DNA of 40,877 bases from Pseudomonadota bacterium (GTDB lineage Bacteria > Pseudomonadota > Gammaproteobacteria > Burkholderiales > Gallionellaceae): positions 83,084 to 123,960 of the forward strand of contig JAJXUI010000002.1 of NCBI GenBank assembly GCA_021782995.1, in the 5' to 3' direction. The notes beneath the pieces are model-generated. The model did not search any database. It saw nothing but the letters and a program-made list of their open reading frames with translations, and was not told the DNA's origin. Shown one piece after another: positions 16,033 to 24,724 of this stretch; the first letter of the stretch is position 1; every line of letters starts with the position of its first letter. The position numbers and the translations under genes are program-made.

Positions 16033-17293
16033 GTTGGAAGTCTGGCTTTTCGCCAATCGTGTCGGCACTCTGGCGCTGGTTGATGGAAGGCTGAATTATA
16101 TATATTCCCCTGACTGGCTGTCGCGAAAAGACGCCATTGCATTGTCTAACTCACTGCCTCTGCAAGAAGAGCCATTCGACGATCGAAAATCACGTCCCTT
16201 CTTTGCCGGCCTGCTGCCAGAGGGACAGATGCGCCGACTGATCGCGAAGCAGTTCCATGTCTCAGGTCAAAATGACTTTGCGCTGTTGGACCATATTGGT
16301 GGCGAGTGCGCCGGAGCAGTGACGTTTGTAGAGCCAGGAAAGACGTTGCTCACCCCCTCCCTGAGTGATGATGTTCAGTGGCTGAGTGACGAAGAAGTCA
16401 TTCTCATTCTGGATGAACTGCCACATCGTCCCATGCTGGCTGGCAAAGATGGCCTGCGGCTTTCCCTGGCAGGCGCCCAAGACAAGCTGCCTGTGGTTTT
16501 CGATGGCACTCGCATTGGACTGCCCTTCAATGGTACGCCTAGCACACACATATTGAAGCCAGCAATCCAGGCCATTGAAGAAAGCGTGACGAACGAAGGA
16601 TTTTGCATGGCACTGGCAGAGGCCATGCAGCTCAAGCCAGCAAGGACTAAAATTCATGTTGTATTGAATCGTTCATTCCTTCTGGTCGAGCGCTATGACC
16701 GGATAGTGGATGCACAAGGTCGCCTGCAGCGTCTTCATCAGGAGGATTTCTGCCAGGCTTTGGGCGTGGTACCTGAAATGAAATACCAAAATGAAGGTGG
16801 GCCTGATCTGGCGCAATGTTTCGATCTTGTTCGTAGTGCCACGCGTCCGAACGCACCGCATATCCTACGCTTGCTCGACTATGTGATTTTCAATGCCTTA
16901 ATCGGTAATCACGACGCGCATGCCAAGAATTTCTCATTGTTGTACTCGGACAAAGCAACTGTTCTGGCTCCGTTCTATGATGTGCTGTCGACAGCAGTGT
17001 ATCCAAAACTGACGGAAAAAATGGCGATGAAGATCGGTAGCAAATACAAATTCAGCGAAGTACAAGCAAGGCATTGGGATCAGTTTGCAGACAGTGTCGG
17101 GCTCGCAAAGGCACAGACTAGGAGACGCGTTCTGGAATTGGCAAGGTTTTTGCCAACGGCTGCACGCAATCTCCAGACAAACCCTGGCCACAACTTAGCT
17201 TCAAATATGATTGTTAAGAGAATCACTGACCTGATTGACCAGCGTTGTGCTTTGACGATTAAGAGGCTGACTGAACCAACTGATGAAGACTAG
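16022..17293 (+). CDS. hipA: HipA-type serine/threonine kinase toxin
   Basis: A 423-residue protein kinase toxin. Visible motifs are LSLAGAQDKLP (about 148-157, autophosphorylation/ATP loop), THILKP with K179, GNHDAHAKN (295-303, catalytic D298 and metal-binding N303) and FYDVLST with D320. In the E. coli relative the kinase phosphorylates glutamyl-tRNA synthetase and induces growth arrest; the target here is unknown. ATG 16022 is preferred to a frame start at 15989 because it gives the family N-terminus MAYELEVWLFANRVG and overlaps hipB. All key residues are intact, so the toxin is probably active and needs HipB. Confidence 0.92.
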   Translation: MAYELEVWLFANRVGTLALVDGRLNYIYSPDWLSRKDAIALSNSLPLQEEPFDDRKSRPFFAGLLPEGQMRRLIAKQFHVSGQNDFALLDHIGGECAGAVTFVEPGKTLLTPSLSDDVQWLSDEEVILILDELPHRPMLAGKDGLRLSLAGAQDKLPVVFDGTRIGLPFNGTPSTHILKPAIQAIEESVTNEGFCMALAEAMQLKPARTKIHVVLNRSFLLVERYDRIVDAQGRLQRLHQEDFCQALGVVPEMKYQNEGGPDLAQCFDLVRSATRPNAPHILRLLDYVIFNALIGNHDAHAKNFSLLYSDKATVLAPFYDVLSTAVYPKLTEKMAMKIGSKYKFSEVQARHWDQFADSVGLAKAQTRRRVLELARFLPTAARNLQTNPGHNLASNMIVKRITDLIDQRCALTIKRLTEPTDED

Positions 17294-17512
17294 GGGCAGG
17301 AGGAATCCTCAATCTGATGCATGGAATGACCGAGTTTCGGCCATAGCGGAAATCTCTGAAATAGGTCAAAAAATTCTGCTTAGTGCACTTTGCTGACATT
17401 TGGATCTCGTAAAAGCGGACATATTGGATATCTAATAGGGAAAGTTAAACAGAGCTTTTCAACTCGATACAAACAAAATCAAGAGTAAATATGGATACTA
17501 GAAAATGTCGTA

Positions 17513-18814
17513 TTAGTTTCCCATTGTACTGGGTTGAACATATCTAAAAACCAATCCCGAGCCATCAGGACGATCATGCAAGCTGACTACTCCTCCGGTT
17601 CTGCTTGCTGCTTCCTGAGCAATAGACAACCCGAGCCCGCTACCAATTCCAGCACTGCCCGGAATTCGGTAAAATGCGTTGAAAACGCTTTCCCTTTCTG
17701 ATTCCGGGATGCCTGTTCCGGTATCAATTACCTCAATGACTGCCATGTTATTCTCGTTCGCCAATCGTATCGTTACTGATCCTCCTGCCGGGGTATATTT
17801 CAGCGAATTATCCAGCGCGTTATTCAATATTAGGCGTAGCGAATTCCGAGCTGTTCTAAAAGATAATCTCGCACTTTCCGACAGCCCAAGATCTATTCCT
17901 TTCGCTTCGGCTCTGGATAAGTTTTCGGCGAGAAGTTCACGTGCCATAGCTGAAACATCCACCATTTCACTGGCGCTATCCCCCATTTGAATTTTCGCAA
18001 GGTCAAGAAGTTGCTCGGTGAGCTGCCTTGCGCGCTCTATGCCAGATTGTAACGGAGCAATACGCTCCTGCACTGCCTTCAGGGTGTCTGCCTGGTACAG
18101 GTTTTGAGCCTGAATCGACAAGGCTGCGAGCGGGCTGCGTAATTCATGTGCTGCATCAGCAATGAAGCGCCGTTGCTTTGCCATCAATTGAGTGACTCGA
18201 ACTAGCAAACGATTAATAGCCTGCACGAAAGGTATGATTTCATCGGGCAAGCCTGTCTCAGGAAGAAGGTCTGGCCGATCTGCAGCCTGCTTGTCCAGCG
18301 TTGCAGAAAATTTTGAGATCGGAGAAAACGATGTTCTTACAATGCGCACAATAAGCCACAATAACAGTGGCAAAAGCATCAAAAGCGGTATCAGTGTACG
18401 CAATGCGCTGTTTATTGCGATTTCATCTCGCCCCTCGGTGGGTTGGGCAACTACAACCTGCCGGCCAGTAGCAGTTACATGATTGAATACGCGCCATTGG
18501 CCTTCAGGTGTGCTCAGTGTCTGGAAACCATGACGGAGTTTTTCCGGCAGCCAGGCCGGCCGCGGATTCCCCGGCAGATGGATAACAACAACAAGTGACT
18601 CGGGGTCACTGATTACTTCATCACTTTCTGATGCTCTGGCGGATGCGCTCATCCCCCCATTGTCGAGAACAGCAATCTGGCGCAGCATGTCGTCCTGAAA
18701 CTCCTTGGCCTCGTAATAGGCCAGAATAAAAGAAGCCGCTGCAGCTACAAGGCCTGCCAGTAGTAGTGTCCCTCCCAGTGTGAGTGAGAGGTGTCGCTGC
18801 AAGGAATGATTCAT
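17513..18814 (-). CDS. Sensor histidine kinase, QseC/PmrB-like
   Basis: A 433-residue inner-membrane sensor kinase. Two membrane helices (about 10-35 and 138-160) flank a periplasmic segment of about 100 residues. A HAMP-like linker precedes the dimerisation and phosphoacceptor helix with H223 in AHELRSPLAAL. The ATPase domain shows the N box (NNALDNSLKYTP), the G1 box (DTGTGIP) and the G2 box (GSGLGLSIA). The ATG at 18814 overlaps the stop of the response regulator as ATGA and is preferred to a start 21 bases upstream. QseC and PmrB relatives sense envelope signals or metals; the stimulus here is unknown. Confidence 0.9.
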   Translation of the reverse strand: MNHSLQRHLSLTLGGTLLLAGLVAAAASFILAYYEAKEFQDDMLRQIAVLDNGGMSASARASESDEVISDPESLVVVIHLPGNPRPAWLPEKLRHGFQTLSTPEGQWRVFNHVTATGRQVVVAQPTEGRDEIAINSALRTLIPLLMLLPLLLWLIVRIVRTSFSPISKFSATLDKQAADRPDLLPETGLPDEIIPFVQAINRLLVRVTQLMAKQRRFIADAAHELRSPLAALSIQAQNLYQADTLKAVQERIAPLQSGIERARQLTEQLLDLAKIQMGDSASEMVDVSAMARELLAENLSRAEAKGIDLGLSESARLSFRTARNSLRLILNNALDNSLKYTPAGGSVTIRLANENNMAVIEVIDTGTGIPESERESVFNAFYRIPGSAGIGSGLGLSIAQEAASRTGGVVSLHDRPDGSGLVFRYVQPSTMGN

Positions 18815-19473
18815 GTCTGTTTGTCCACCAGCCACCCGGCACCCCGGATGTTCTTGATGGCATCGGCCCCCAGCTTTTTTCGTACGCCGTGAATCAGGAA
18901 ATCCACTGCATTGCTTTCCACTTCTTCGTTCCAGCCATAAATTCGCTCTTCCAGTTCGGCTCGCGTCAGAATATTACCAGGCCGAAGCAGTAGCGCCTGC
19001 AGCAGAGAAAATTCGCGTGCGCTCAGCAGTGCACTGTTACCATTGCAAGTGGCTTCGTGAGTTGCAGGGTCGAGACTGATTTTTCCATTGCTCAAAACAG
19101 GCGAACTCTTTCCACCATGGCGTCTGATTACTGCGCGCAGCCTTGCCAATAACTCATTAATATCAAACGGCTTGACCAGGTAATCGTCAGCCCCGTAATC
19201 CAGACCCTGGATCTTGTCTTCCACAGCATCTCTGGCAGTAATGATGATCACGGGGATTGCGTCTCCGCGCTGACGAAGACGATGGAGTACTTCCAGGCCA
19301 TCACGTTTGGGCAGGCCGAGGTCAAGAAGAATTATCTGATGTTCAGGATGTTTCAGAACCATATCTGCTTCATCCCCATCACGCACCCAATCCACTGCAT
19401 ATGCCGCGTCCTTTAGAGCGACAGTAATTGCTTCGCCGATCATTATGTCGTCTTCAACCAACAGAATTCGCAT
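18811..19473 (-). CDS. OmpR-family response regulator, QseB/PmrA-like
   Basis: A 220-residue DNA-binding response regulator. The receiver domain (1-115) has the acidic pocket (VEDD), phosphoacceptor D51 in LLDLGLPKRDG and the conserved Lys in LVKPF. The C-terminal winged helix (about 125-218) has SAREFSLLQALLLRPG and LTRAELEERIYGW. ATG 19473 is used because GGAG lies nine bases upstream; the ATG six bases earlier is too close to it. It forms an operon with the kinase downstream, and repeats near the promoter suggest it controls itself. Confidence 0.9.
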   Translation of the reverse strand: MRILLVEDDIMIGEAITVALKDAAYAVDWVRDGDEADMVLKHPEHQIILLDLGLPKRDGLEVLHRLRQRGDAIPVIIITARDAVEDKIQGLDYGADDYLVKPFDINELLARLRAVIRRHGGKSSPVLSNGKISLDPATHEATCNGNSALLSAREFSLLQALLLRPGNILTRAELEERIYGWNEEVESNAVDFLIHGVRKKLGADAIKNIRGAGWLVDKQT

Positions 19474-19493
19474 CTGCATCTGCTCCGGGAACC

Positions 19494-19532
19494 ATTAAAC
19501 CTGGAATTAAGTTAAATTTCGGCTCTATTATA
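19494..19532 (-). promoter_or_regulatory. Putative promoter with PmrA/QseB-like repeat before the response regulator
   Basis: Read on the minus strand, a perfect -10 hexamer TATAAT lies at 19532-19527. Just downstream, CTTAAT and TTTAAT half-sites are spaced by six bases, near 19511-19494. PmrA and QseB boxes are TTAA-containing direct repeats spaced by about five bases, so the fit is close but not exact. The -35 element is unclear. The site would sit below the -10, a position that suggests repression as much as activation. Confidence 0.4.
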
Positions 19533-19555
19533 ACCTGCTATTTTTATACAGAATT

Positions 19556-20086
19556 TCACCCAAAAATACCTCGATGACGATAGCGTCTCCAGATAATCAG
19601 GATGAGCAGCAACGAAGGAACGCCAAAAGCTACCGGCAAGATTCGCCCAGATTCAACTACCGGCATTTGTCTGACCTGGAACCCGATAAACGGGCTTGTC
19701 ATGACATGAGCGGTTTCACGATCCACTGCACTAATTACTACACGGTATGAACCAGCCTGGATCAAGCGCATAGGCCATTCAACTCCGACCTGCTGAGCCA
19801 CAGGAAGGACAGATCGGGTGACCGCTTTATGTGCGCTCCAGTCCTCCAGGTCGACTGGTTGCTCCTTTCCCGGGTCCACCTGTATCAGGCTGATCCAGGC
19901 AACGACACCATGGGCATCATTACTGCTATGGTTTTCTATCTTGCTGTGGAATTTGAGCCAGTCACCCATCTGCGGCGATGGCGGATTGGCAGGGTCTGGC
20001 TGTAGCGAGATTTCGAGAGTATCGTTTGCCAAAACCGGATTCGCTGCAGCAAGAAGAAACAATACAGTTACGAAAATTTTGAACAT
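19556..20086 (-). CDS. Exported, C-terminally anchored accessory protein of the ABC transporter
   Basis: A 176-residue protein with a signal peptide (about 1-20, ending PVLAN), an extracytoplasmic beta-rich domain and one C-terminal membrane helix (about 148-166) before a short basic tail (RRYRHRG). The beta-rich part (NHSSNDAHGVVAWISL and SYRVVISAVDRE) resembles NEW3/CARDB-type immunoglobulin folds. It begins 13 bp after the ABC permease gene, so it is probably co-transcribed and may help the transporter at the outer face of the membrane. I do not recognise a specific family and give no substrate. Confidence 0.65.
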   Translation of the reverse strand: MFKIFVTVLFLLAAANPVLANDTLEISLQPDPANPPSPQMGDWLKFHSKIENHSSNDAHGVVAWISLIQVDPGKEQPVDLEDWSAHKAVTRSVLPVAQQVGVEWPMRLIQAGSYRVVISAVDRETAHVMTSPFIGFQVRQMPVVESGRILPVAFGVPSLLLILIIWRRYRHRGIFG

Positions 20087-20099
20087 GAAGGCTCCTGTC

Positions 20100-20855
20100 T
20101 CATATTTTTATTTTACGCATGCTGCGCATCGCAAACAGTGCAGTTGTTACCAGCCAAACCAATGTCACTACAAGCCGCGAGCTCTGAACTGCCAGAGTTT
20201 GCGAGTCAATCACCACGCTATCGAAGGTATTGAGTGCTGCTGAAAATGGATTTACGGCATCAAATAATTTACCGATACCCGACTGTCGCAGGCTGGGCCC
20301 CAGCAGCAAAGGGCTGGCCAATAACATCAGTGTAATCAACCCTGTTAACAGCGCAGTTCTGACATGATGCACCCGCGCTGAAAGTCCAATGCAGAAAAAT
20401 CCGAAGCCCAGAACCACCGGAGTGGCGAAGAGGGCGAGATAGATAACCGCCTGGGCCAGATTCTGGCCGCTTGATCCTACCGCCCAGACATAGGGAAGGC
20501 TGAGCAGGTACATCACTATCCACCCTGCAGTCTGGCCACCCATCTTTCCCAGGACAATCTGAGACGGAGTAACCGGAGCCAGCAGCAATGGCCACAGGCT
20601 GCCGCGTTCACGTTCGCCAGCGATAGCATCTGTGCCCAATACTACCGCCAAGAGCGAGCCCAGGGCGGTGACGGTGCCCATGACCATGTAGACTACTGAG
20701 GCGTTATCCAGAAGGCTGAGCTCTGTATTGCTCACCAGCAGCAAGCTCAGCACAGACATGACAATGGACAGCGCCAGCAGCCAGGTAATACCGCGGCCGC
20801 TGAGAAGGAGTTCACCGCTCTCCTTGCGGGCGATCAGAATGATGGGATTGGTCAT
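20100..20855 (-). CDS. ABC-2 type transporter permease
   Basis: A 251-residue membrane protein with six predicted helices, at about 20-40, 55-75, 100-125, 138-155, 165-190 and 225-245. A TDAIAGERERGSLWPLLLAP segment after the second helix is typical of ABC-2 permeases of the NosY/YhaP kind. Its start overlaps the stop of the ATPase gene by 4 bp. The segment KMGGQTAGWIV begins the third helix. The transported compound is unknown; location next to an envelope-stress-like two-component system suggests export or detoxification, but that is inference. Confidence 0.82.
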   Translation of the reverse strand: MTNPIILIARKESGELLLSGRGITWLLALSIVMSVLSLLLVSNTELSLLDNASVVYMVMGTVTALGSLLAVVLGTDAIAGERERGSLWPLLLAPVTPSQIVLGKMGGQTAGWIVMYLLSLPYVWAVGSSGQNLAQAVIYLALFATPVVLGFGFFCIGLSARVHHVRTALLTGLITLMLLASPLLLGPSLRQSGIGKLFDAVNPFSAALNTFDSVVIDSQTLAVQSSRLVVTLVWLVTTALFAMRSMRKIKI

Positions 20856-21769
20856 TTCGCCTCCCTGTCAACTTGAGTTACCGATAAATAGAGATCCTCC
20901 AGCCCGCCTCCTTCCCGGTGAATTTCTTCGACCGGAAAATCAGTGTCGAAAAGAACTCTCCAAGCTTCCTCTGGCCTGGCGTTACCCGCAATTTCGACAT
21001 GCCACCAATTGCCAGATTGTGACAATAGTGTGATTTCAGATGGAAGGATGGCTGGAACGGCGTTTGCTGTCACGCGCAAACGGTAGCGTTGTGCTGCGGC
21101 CCGAATACCCAGAAGATCAGCCAGTGAACCCTCCAGAACGGTATGACCTTGAGCAATGATGCCGATACGTGAGCAAAGACGGTCTACATCGTCGAGCAGG
21201 TGGGTACAGAGCAGGATGCCTACATTGTGGTTGTTTGCGAGATCAAGCAGTACATCGTGTATATCCCGGCGGCCACGCGGATCGAGTCCGTTCGTGGGCT
21301 CGTCCAATATCAAGAGTTCCGGGCGGTGCAGTAGCGCGCGTGCCAAACCCAGGCGTTGCAACATTCCGCGCGAATAGCTGCTGATAGCAGACTGATTTCC
21401 TGCATCGAGGCCTACCTGATCAAGGGCGAGCGAAATTTCTTTTGCTGAAAGTTGAATCCCGTATAACCGGGCGAACCAATGCATATAGGCAACTGCAGCC
21501 ATCCAGTCGTAAAAGCCTGCTTGTTCAGCTAAAACGCCGATGCGCCGATGCAAGCCAAGAGACTCTTTTGCGGGATCAAGACCCAACACCCGTATCAAAC
21601 CGGCCGTTGGTTGCCGCAAACCCGTTATCAATGAAATATTGCTGCTTTTCCCGGCACCATTGGGACCGAGCAGGCCGTATATCTGGCCTTTTTCCATAGT
21701 GAGGTTGACATCACGCAATACAGATTTACCATCCAGGTCCAGTTTAAGCCCTTGTATTTCTATCAGCAT
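20852..21769 (-). CDS. ABC transporter ATP-binding protein
   Basis: A 305-residue ATPase. Motifs are Walker A (GPNGAGKS, about 34-41), a signature with the variant core YSRGM before LQRLGLARAL, Walker B (ELLILDEPTNGLDP) and a switch His in LCTHLLDD. The C-terminal 80 residues are a domain common to ABC-2 exporters of the CcmA/NosF type. ATG 21769 has GGAG six bases upstream and is preferred to a start 33 bases before it. It heads an operon: ATPase, permease, accessory protein and probably the two-component system. Confidence 0.9.
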   Translation of the reverse strand: MLIEIQGLKLDLDGKSVLRDVNLTMEKGQIYGLLGPNGAGKSSNISLITGLRQPTAGLIRVLGLDPAKESLGLHRRIGVLAEQAGFYDWMAAVAYMHWFARLYGIQLSAKEISLALDQVGLDAGNQSAISSYSRGMLQRLGLARALLHRPELLILDEPTNGLDPRGRRDIHDVLLDLANNHNVGILLCTHLLDDVDRLCSRIGIIAQGHTVLEGSLADLLGIRAAAQRYRLRVTANAVPAILPSEITLLSQSGNWWHVEIAGNARPEEAWRVLFDTDFPVEEIHREGGGLEDLYLSVTQVDREAK

Positions 21770-21910
21770 GGTATGCTCCAGGACAAATGTTGTATTGGTC
21801 AAGAATAATTTCTCAACGACTTCATGCCTTGCAAATTTACAGTCCGAAAATTAGCTCTCCATTAGCTAGCGCAGAAATCAGTTGCATTGTTGCATCTGCC
21901 ACCATTTGGA

Positions 21911-23914
21911 CTAATCCAGAGGTTCTTCGGCCAGCAATACTTTCCCATCCCAGGATTCCTTGATCTTCAATCGAACCATTTGTTGTTTGAGCTGTGTTGT
22001 GAGATTGCCGAGATCATGTTGCAAATAATTTCGAGGCTCATCGTATTTCCCATCCCCCTTGGGTATGGCGATCCAGTCCAGAGGGCGAAAAATTTGTTCT
22101 CGAATGACCGTACCAAGCCAGAGCTCCTTTCCTGTAGCTTCGAGACGAGCATGCGCCGACCATAGTCTCAGCACCATCCTGTAAGAATCATTATCAACAG
22201 GATGAATCAAGGTCAGTTCCTCATATTGCCCTTCGTGGCTATTTGGCAACACTGGCAGAGTGCTTGCAGGAAGATTCATATCAAATAACTTCAAACAGTT
22301 AACTGCTGTAAATGGGTCTGGCTGTATCCAGCCGTTATCCAGCAACCTCTGTCTTAAATAATCAAGTGAGCCAGCCCATTGGAAGGTAAATGGTTGTTCG
22401 TATTCCCCCCCGAAATCCACACGCCATGCCGGAAGCATGCTCCAGCCAGATGTATACCAGGTTCGATGAGACATGCTTTGCATCGCAATACGAGGCGTAT
22501 ATCTCGCCACATCCGATTTATGGCTTTCAGATACATGCCAGGTGGCCACTAATACCAGCGTCAATATTGCAGTCACAGCAACCCCGGTGGCAGGAAAATG
22601 CGTTTTAGAACGGCGAAGATAGCCGATTGCCAAAAAAGCTATCCAGGCAGTGCCAAATGCGATACCTCCGAGCACATCTGAGAGCCAATGTGCGCCAAGA
22701 TATAGCCGAGAAAACGCAATTAGAAAGATCAATAAAGCCGTACCGGTAGCGATTGCCATCTTGCTATATGTTGAAGTGCCGCGACCAATAAATATAGCCA
22801 GAAATCCATAAATCACTACACTCATTGTCGCATGCCCACTGGGGAAACCGAATTGCGACAGGCCTTGATAGAGAGGAATAGGTCGAGGCAGATGCAACCC
22901 TGCTTTAATGGCTAAAGTGAGCAAAGCTGCAAATACGATTGAAGACAGCCAATAGACTGCCGCTCTCCACTTATGCGACCAAAGCAGATAAACCAGAACA
23001 GTCAAAGTTATTGCAAACGTGACTTGAGCATCACCCAATTCTGTGACTGCAATCATGATATTGTCCGCTGTCGGAGTACGTAGTCCGTTCAACAGATGGA
23101 ATACGGCGCTATCAACTTGCACAATCGTATCCTTTGTAACAACATCTTCTACGAGTGCGGTAAGCGCCAAACTGGATCCGATTAGAAGCGCGGCGAACAA
23201 TATTAGGACGCCCCCCTCGCGACGGGCAGGATCAAGCAGGGCAATAAGTGGGTTGCAAGGAGAACGATTGGGTGCTTGTGACCATTTTGCAATGCTTGCA
23301 ATAAGGCGCATTACAAATGGTTTTAACCAATGGGTAGCAATACGTATCCCGGATATTAACGACCACACTATCACCACAACTGCGACGGCAAGAATGGCAA
23401 GGCGCATGGAAATTTCAGCCGCCAGTGCATATGCAGTGCCGAATACTACCCCGGGCAGGATGTGGGCTGGCGACCATGCCATTCCCGACAATACATTTGC
23501 AAAATAGAATCGCGCTGGTGACATTCCCATCATGCCCGCCACCAGCGGAATTAAAGGCCTGACCGGGCCGACAAACCGCCCCAGGAGAACACTTTTTCCA
23601 CCATAACGGTGGAAGAATTCCTCCCCTCTGTGCAACAACCCGGGATAGCGACTAAAGGGCCAGATTCCGCGCACCCGATCGCGAAAGTGACGTCCCAGCC
23701 AATAACTCAGCCCGTCACCTGCTATTGCTCCGGCCATCGCCCAAATTAATACCGGCCATAATTCGAGGTCGCCTTTGCCTACGAGAGCGCCCACTCCGAA
23801 CATCACCACGGTCCCGGGGATAATTAACCCCACCACTGCCAATGATTCCATGGCGGCAATCAGGAATATCAATATATCTACCCCGTTGGGGTGTACAGCG
23901 ATCCATTCAGTCAT
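21911..23914 (-). CDS. DedA-PAP2-LssY fusion membrane protein
   Basis: A 667-residue protein with three parts. Residues 1-200 are a DedA/SNARE-associated domain (FVGPVRPLIPLVAGMMGMSP is typical). Residues 230-435 are a PAP2 acid phosphatase with KAGLHLPRP, PSGH (358-361) and SRLYLGAHWLSD (R403, H409). Residues 470-667 are a soluble LssY-type C-terminal domain. DedA proteins move lipid carriers or phospholipids, and PAP2 enzymes dephosphorylate lipid phosphates such as undecaprenyl pyrophosphate. The fusion suggests coupled lipid translocation and dephosphorylation. LssY is named from Legionella, where it lies near type I secretion genes. Catalytic residues are intact. Confidence 0.88.
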   Translation of the reverse strand: MTEWIAVHPNGVDILIFLIAAMESLAVVGLIIPGTVVMFGVGALVGKGDLELWPVLIWAMAGAIAGDGLSYWLGRHFRDRVRGIWPFSRYPGLLHRGEEFFHRYGGKSVLLGRFVGPVRPLIPLVAGMMGMSPARFYFANVLSGMAWSPAHILPGVVFGTAYALAAEISMRLAILAVAVVVIVWSLISGIRIATHWLKPFVMRLIASIAKWSQAPNRSPCNPLIALLDPARREGGVLILFAALLIGSSLALTALVEDVVTKDTIVQVDSAVFHLLNGLRTPTADNIMIAVTELGDAQVTFAITLTVLVYLLWSHKWRAAVYWLSSIVFAALLTLAIKAGLHLPRPIPLYQGLSQFGFPSGHATMSVVIYGFLAIFIGRGTSTYSKMAIATGTALLIFLIAFSRLYLGAHWLSDVLGGIAFGTAWIAFLAIGYLRRSKTHFPATGVAVTAILTLVLVATWHVSESHKSDVARYTPRIAMQSMSHRTWYTSGWSMLPAWRVDFGGEYEQPFTFQWAGSLDYLRQRLLDNGWIQPDPFTAVNCLKLFDMNLPASTLPVLPNSHEGQYEELTLIHPVDNDSYRMVLRLWSAHARLEATGKELWLGTVIREQIFRPLDWIAIPKGDGKYDEPRNYLQHDLGNLTTQLKQQMVRLKIKESWDGKVLLAEEPLD

Positions 23915-23962
23915 TTCGCATTAGTGCAACGTAAATATTGCCTCTATGCTGTTTTCACTGCA

Positions 23963-24724
23963 TCAGTGATGCGCCTTCGCTGCCCGGTGCCTGAAGCTGA
24001 AGATCAGCACAACCATGGCAAGTAATAATGCTGCCGAGGCAGAATATCGGCTGAGGTTCAAACCACCCGCCGCAATAGGCTTATCGAGAAAATCTCCAAC
24101 TACTGCACCCAATGGACGAGTGAGAATGAATGCTGCCCAGAACAAAATCGTATGCGAAATCTTGGTGCGATAGTAGGCTACGACAATCACTAATAGCAGT
24201 GCACTGAAAATCAACGCACCTCCTTCATATCCTAAACCTGCGGTATCTGCGGTCCAATCACCCAAGGCGGTACCCAGCGTCTGTGAGAACATGATGGTTA
24301 TCCAGTAAAACAGTTCGGCTTTAGGTGAGACGATCGTGGATACGGATACTGATCCCAAGGTTCGCTTCCATATCGCAAGAGAACTCAGAAGTAGCGTCAG
24401 CAGAAGGAGCGATCCGCCCGCATACCCAATTCCCAGGGAACGATCTGCAAAATCAGCCAATGTTGTACCTACGGTAGTAGTAGCGATAATAGTAGTCCAG
24501 TAAACCAATGGGTGAAATTGCTTGGCACGAATCTGAATAATCACGGCAATCATGAACACCGCGGCAAATATGGCGGTACCGATCAGGTAACCCAGATTCA
24601 TCGACATGGAAACCGCATCGCCGCCTGTTTCTCCCAGAGTAGTAGCAAGAATCTTAATGATCCAGAAAACCAGGGTTACTTCCGGGACCTTTGTCAGTGC
24701 AGCTTCGAGTGTTTCTTTTTTCAT
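23963..24724 (-). CDS. COG4705-like membrane protein with four internal repeats, copy A
   Basis: A 253-residue integral membrane protein of the uncharacterised COG4705 type. It has about eight helices arranged as four repeats. Each repeat starts with an aromatic-Trp pair at the beginning of a helix and carries a T/S-x-(L/V)-G-x(3-4)-D motif: TTLGETGGD, TTVGTTLAD, QTLGTALGD and RPLGAVVGD. The regular Asp in each repeat suggests a pseudo-fourfold site within the membrane. Its start overlaps the stop of copy B (ATGA). Substrate and function are unknown. The neighbours (PepSY, two-component genes, DedA fusion) point to the envelope. Confidence 0.8.
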   Translation of the reverse strand: MKKETLEAALTKVPEVTLVFWIIKILATTLGETGGDAVSMSMNLGYLIGTAIFAAVFMIAVIIQIRAKQFHPLVYWTTIIATTTVGTTLADFADRSLGIGYAGGSLLLLTLLLSSLAIWKRTLGSVSVSTIVSPKAELFYWITIMFSQTLGTALGDWTADTAGLGYEGGALIFSALLLVIVVAYYRTKISHTILFWAAFILTRPLGAVVGDFLDKPIAAGGLNLSRYSASAALLLAMVVLIFSFRHRAAKAHH

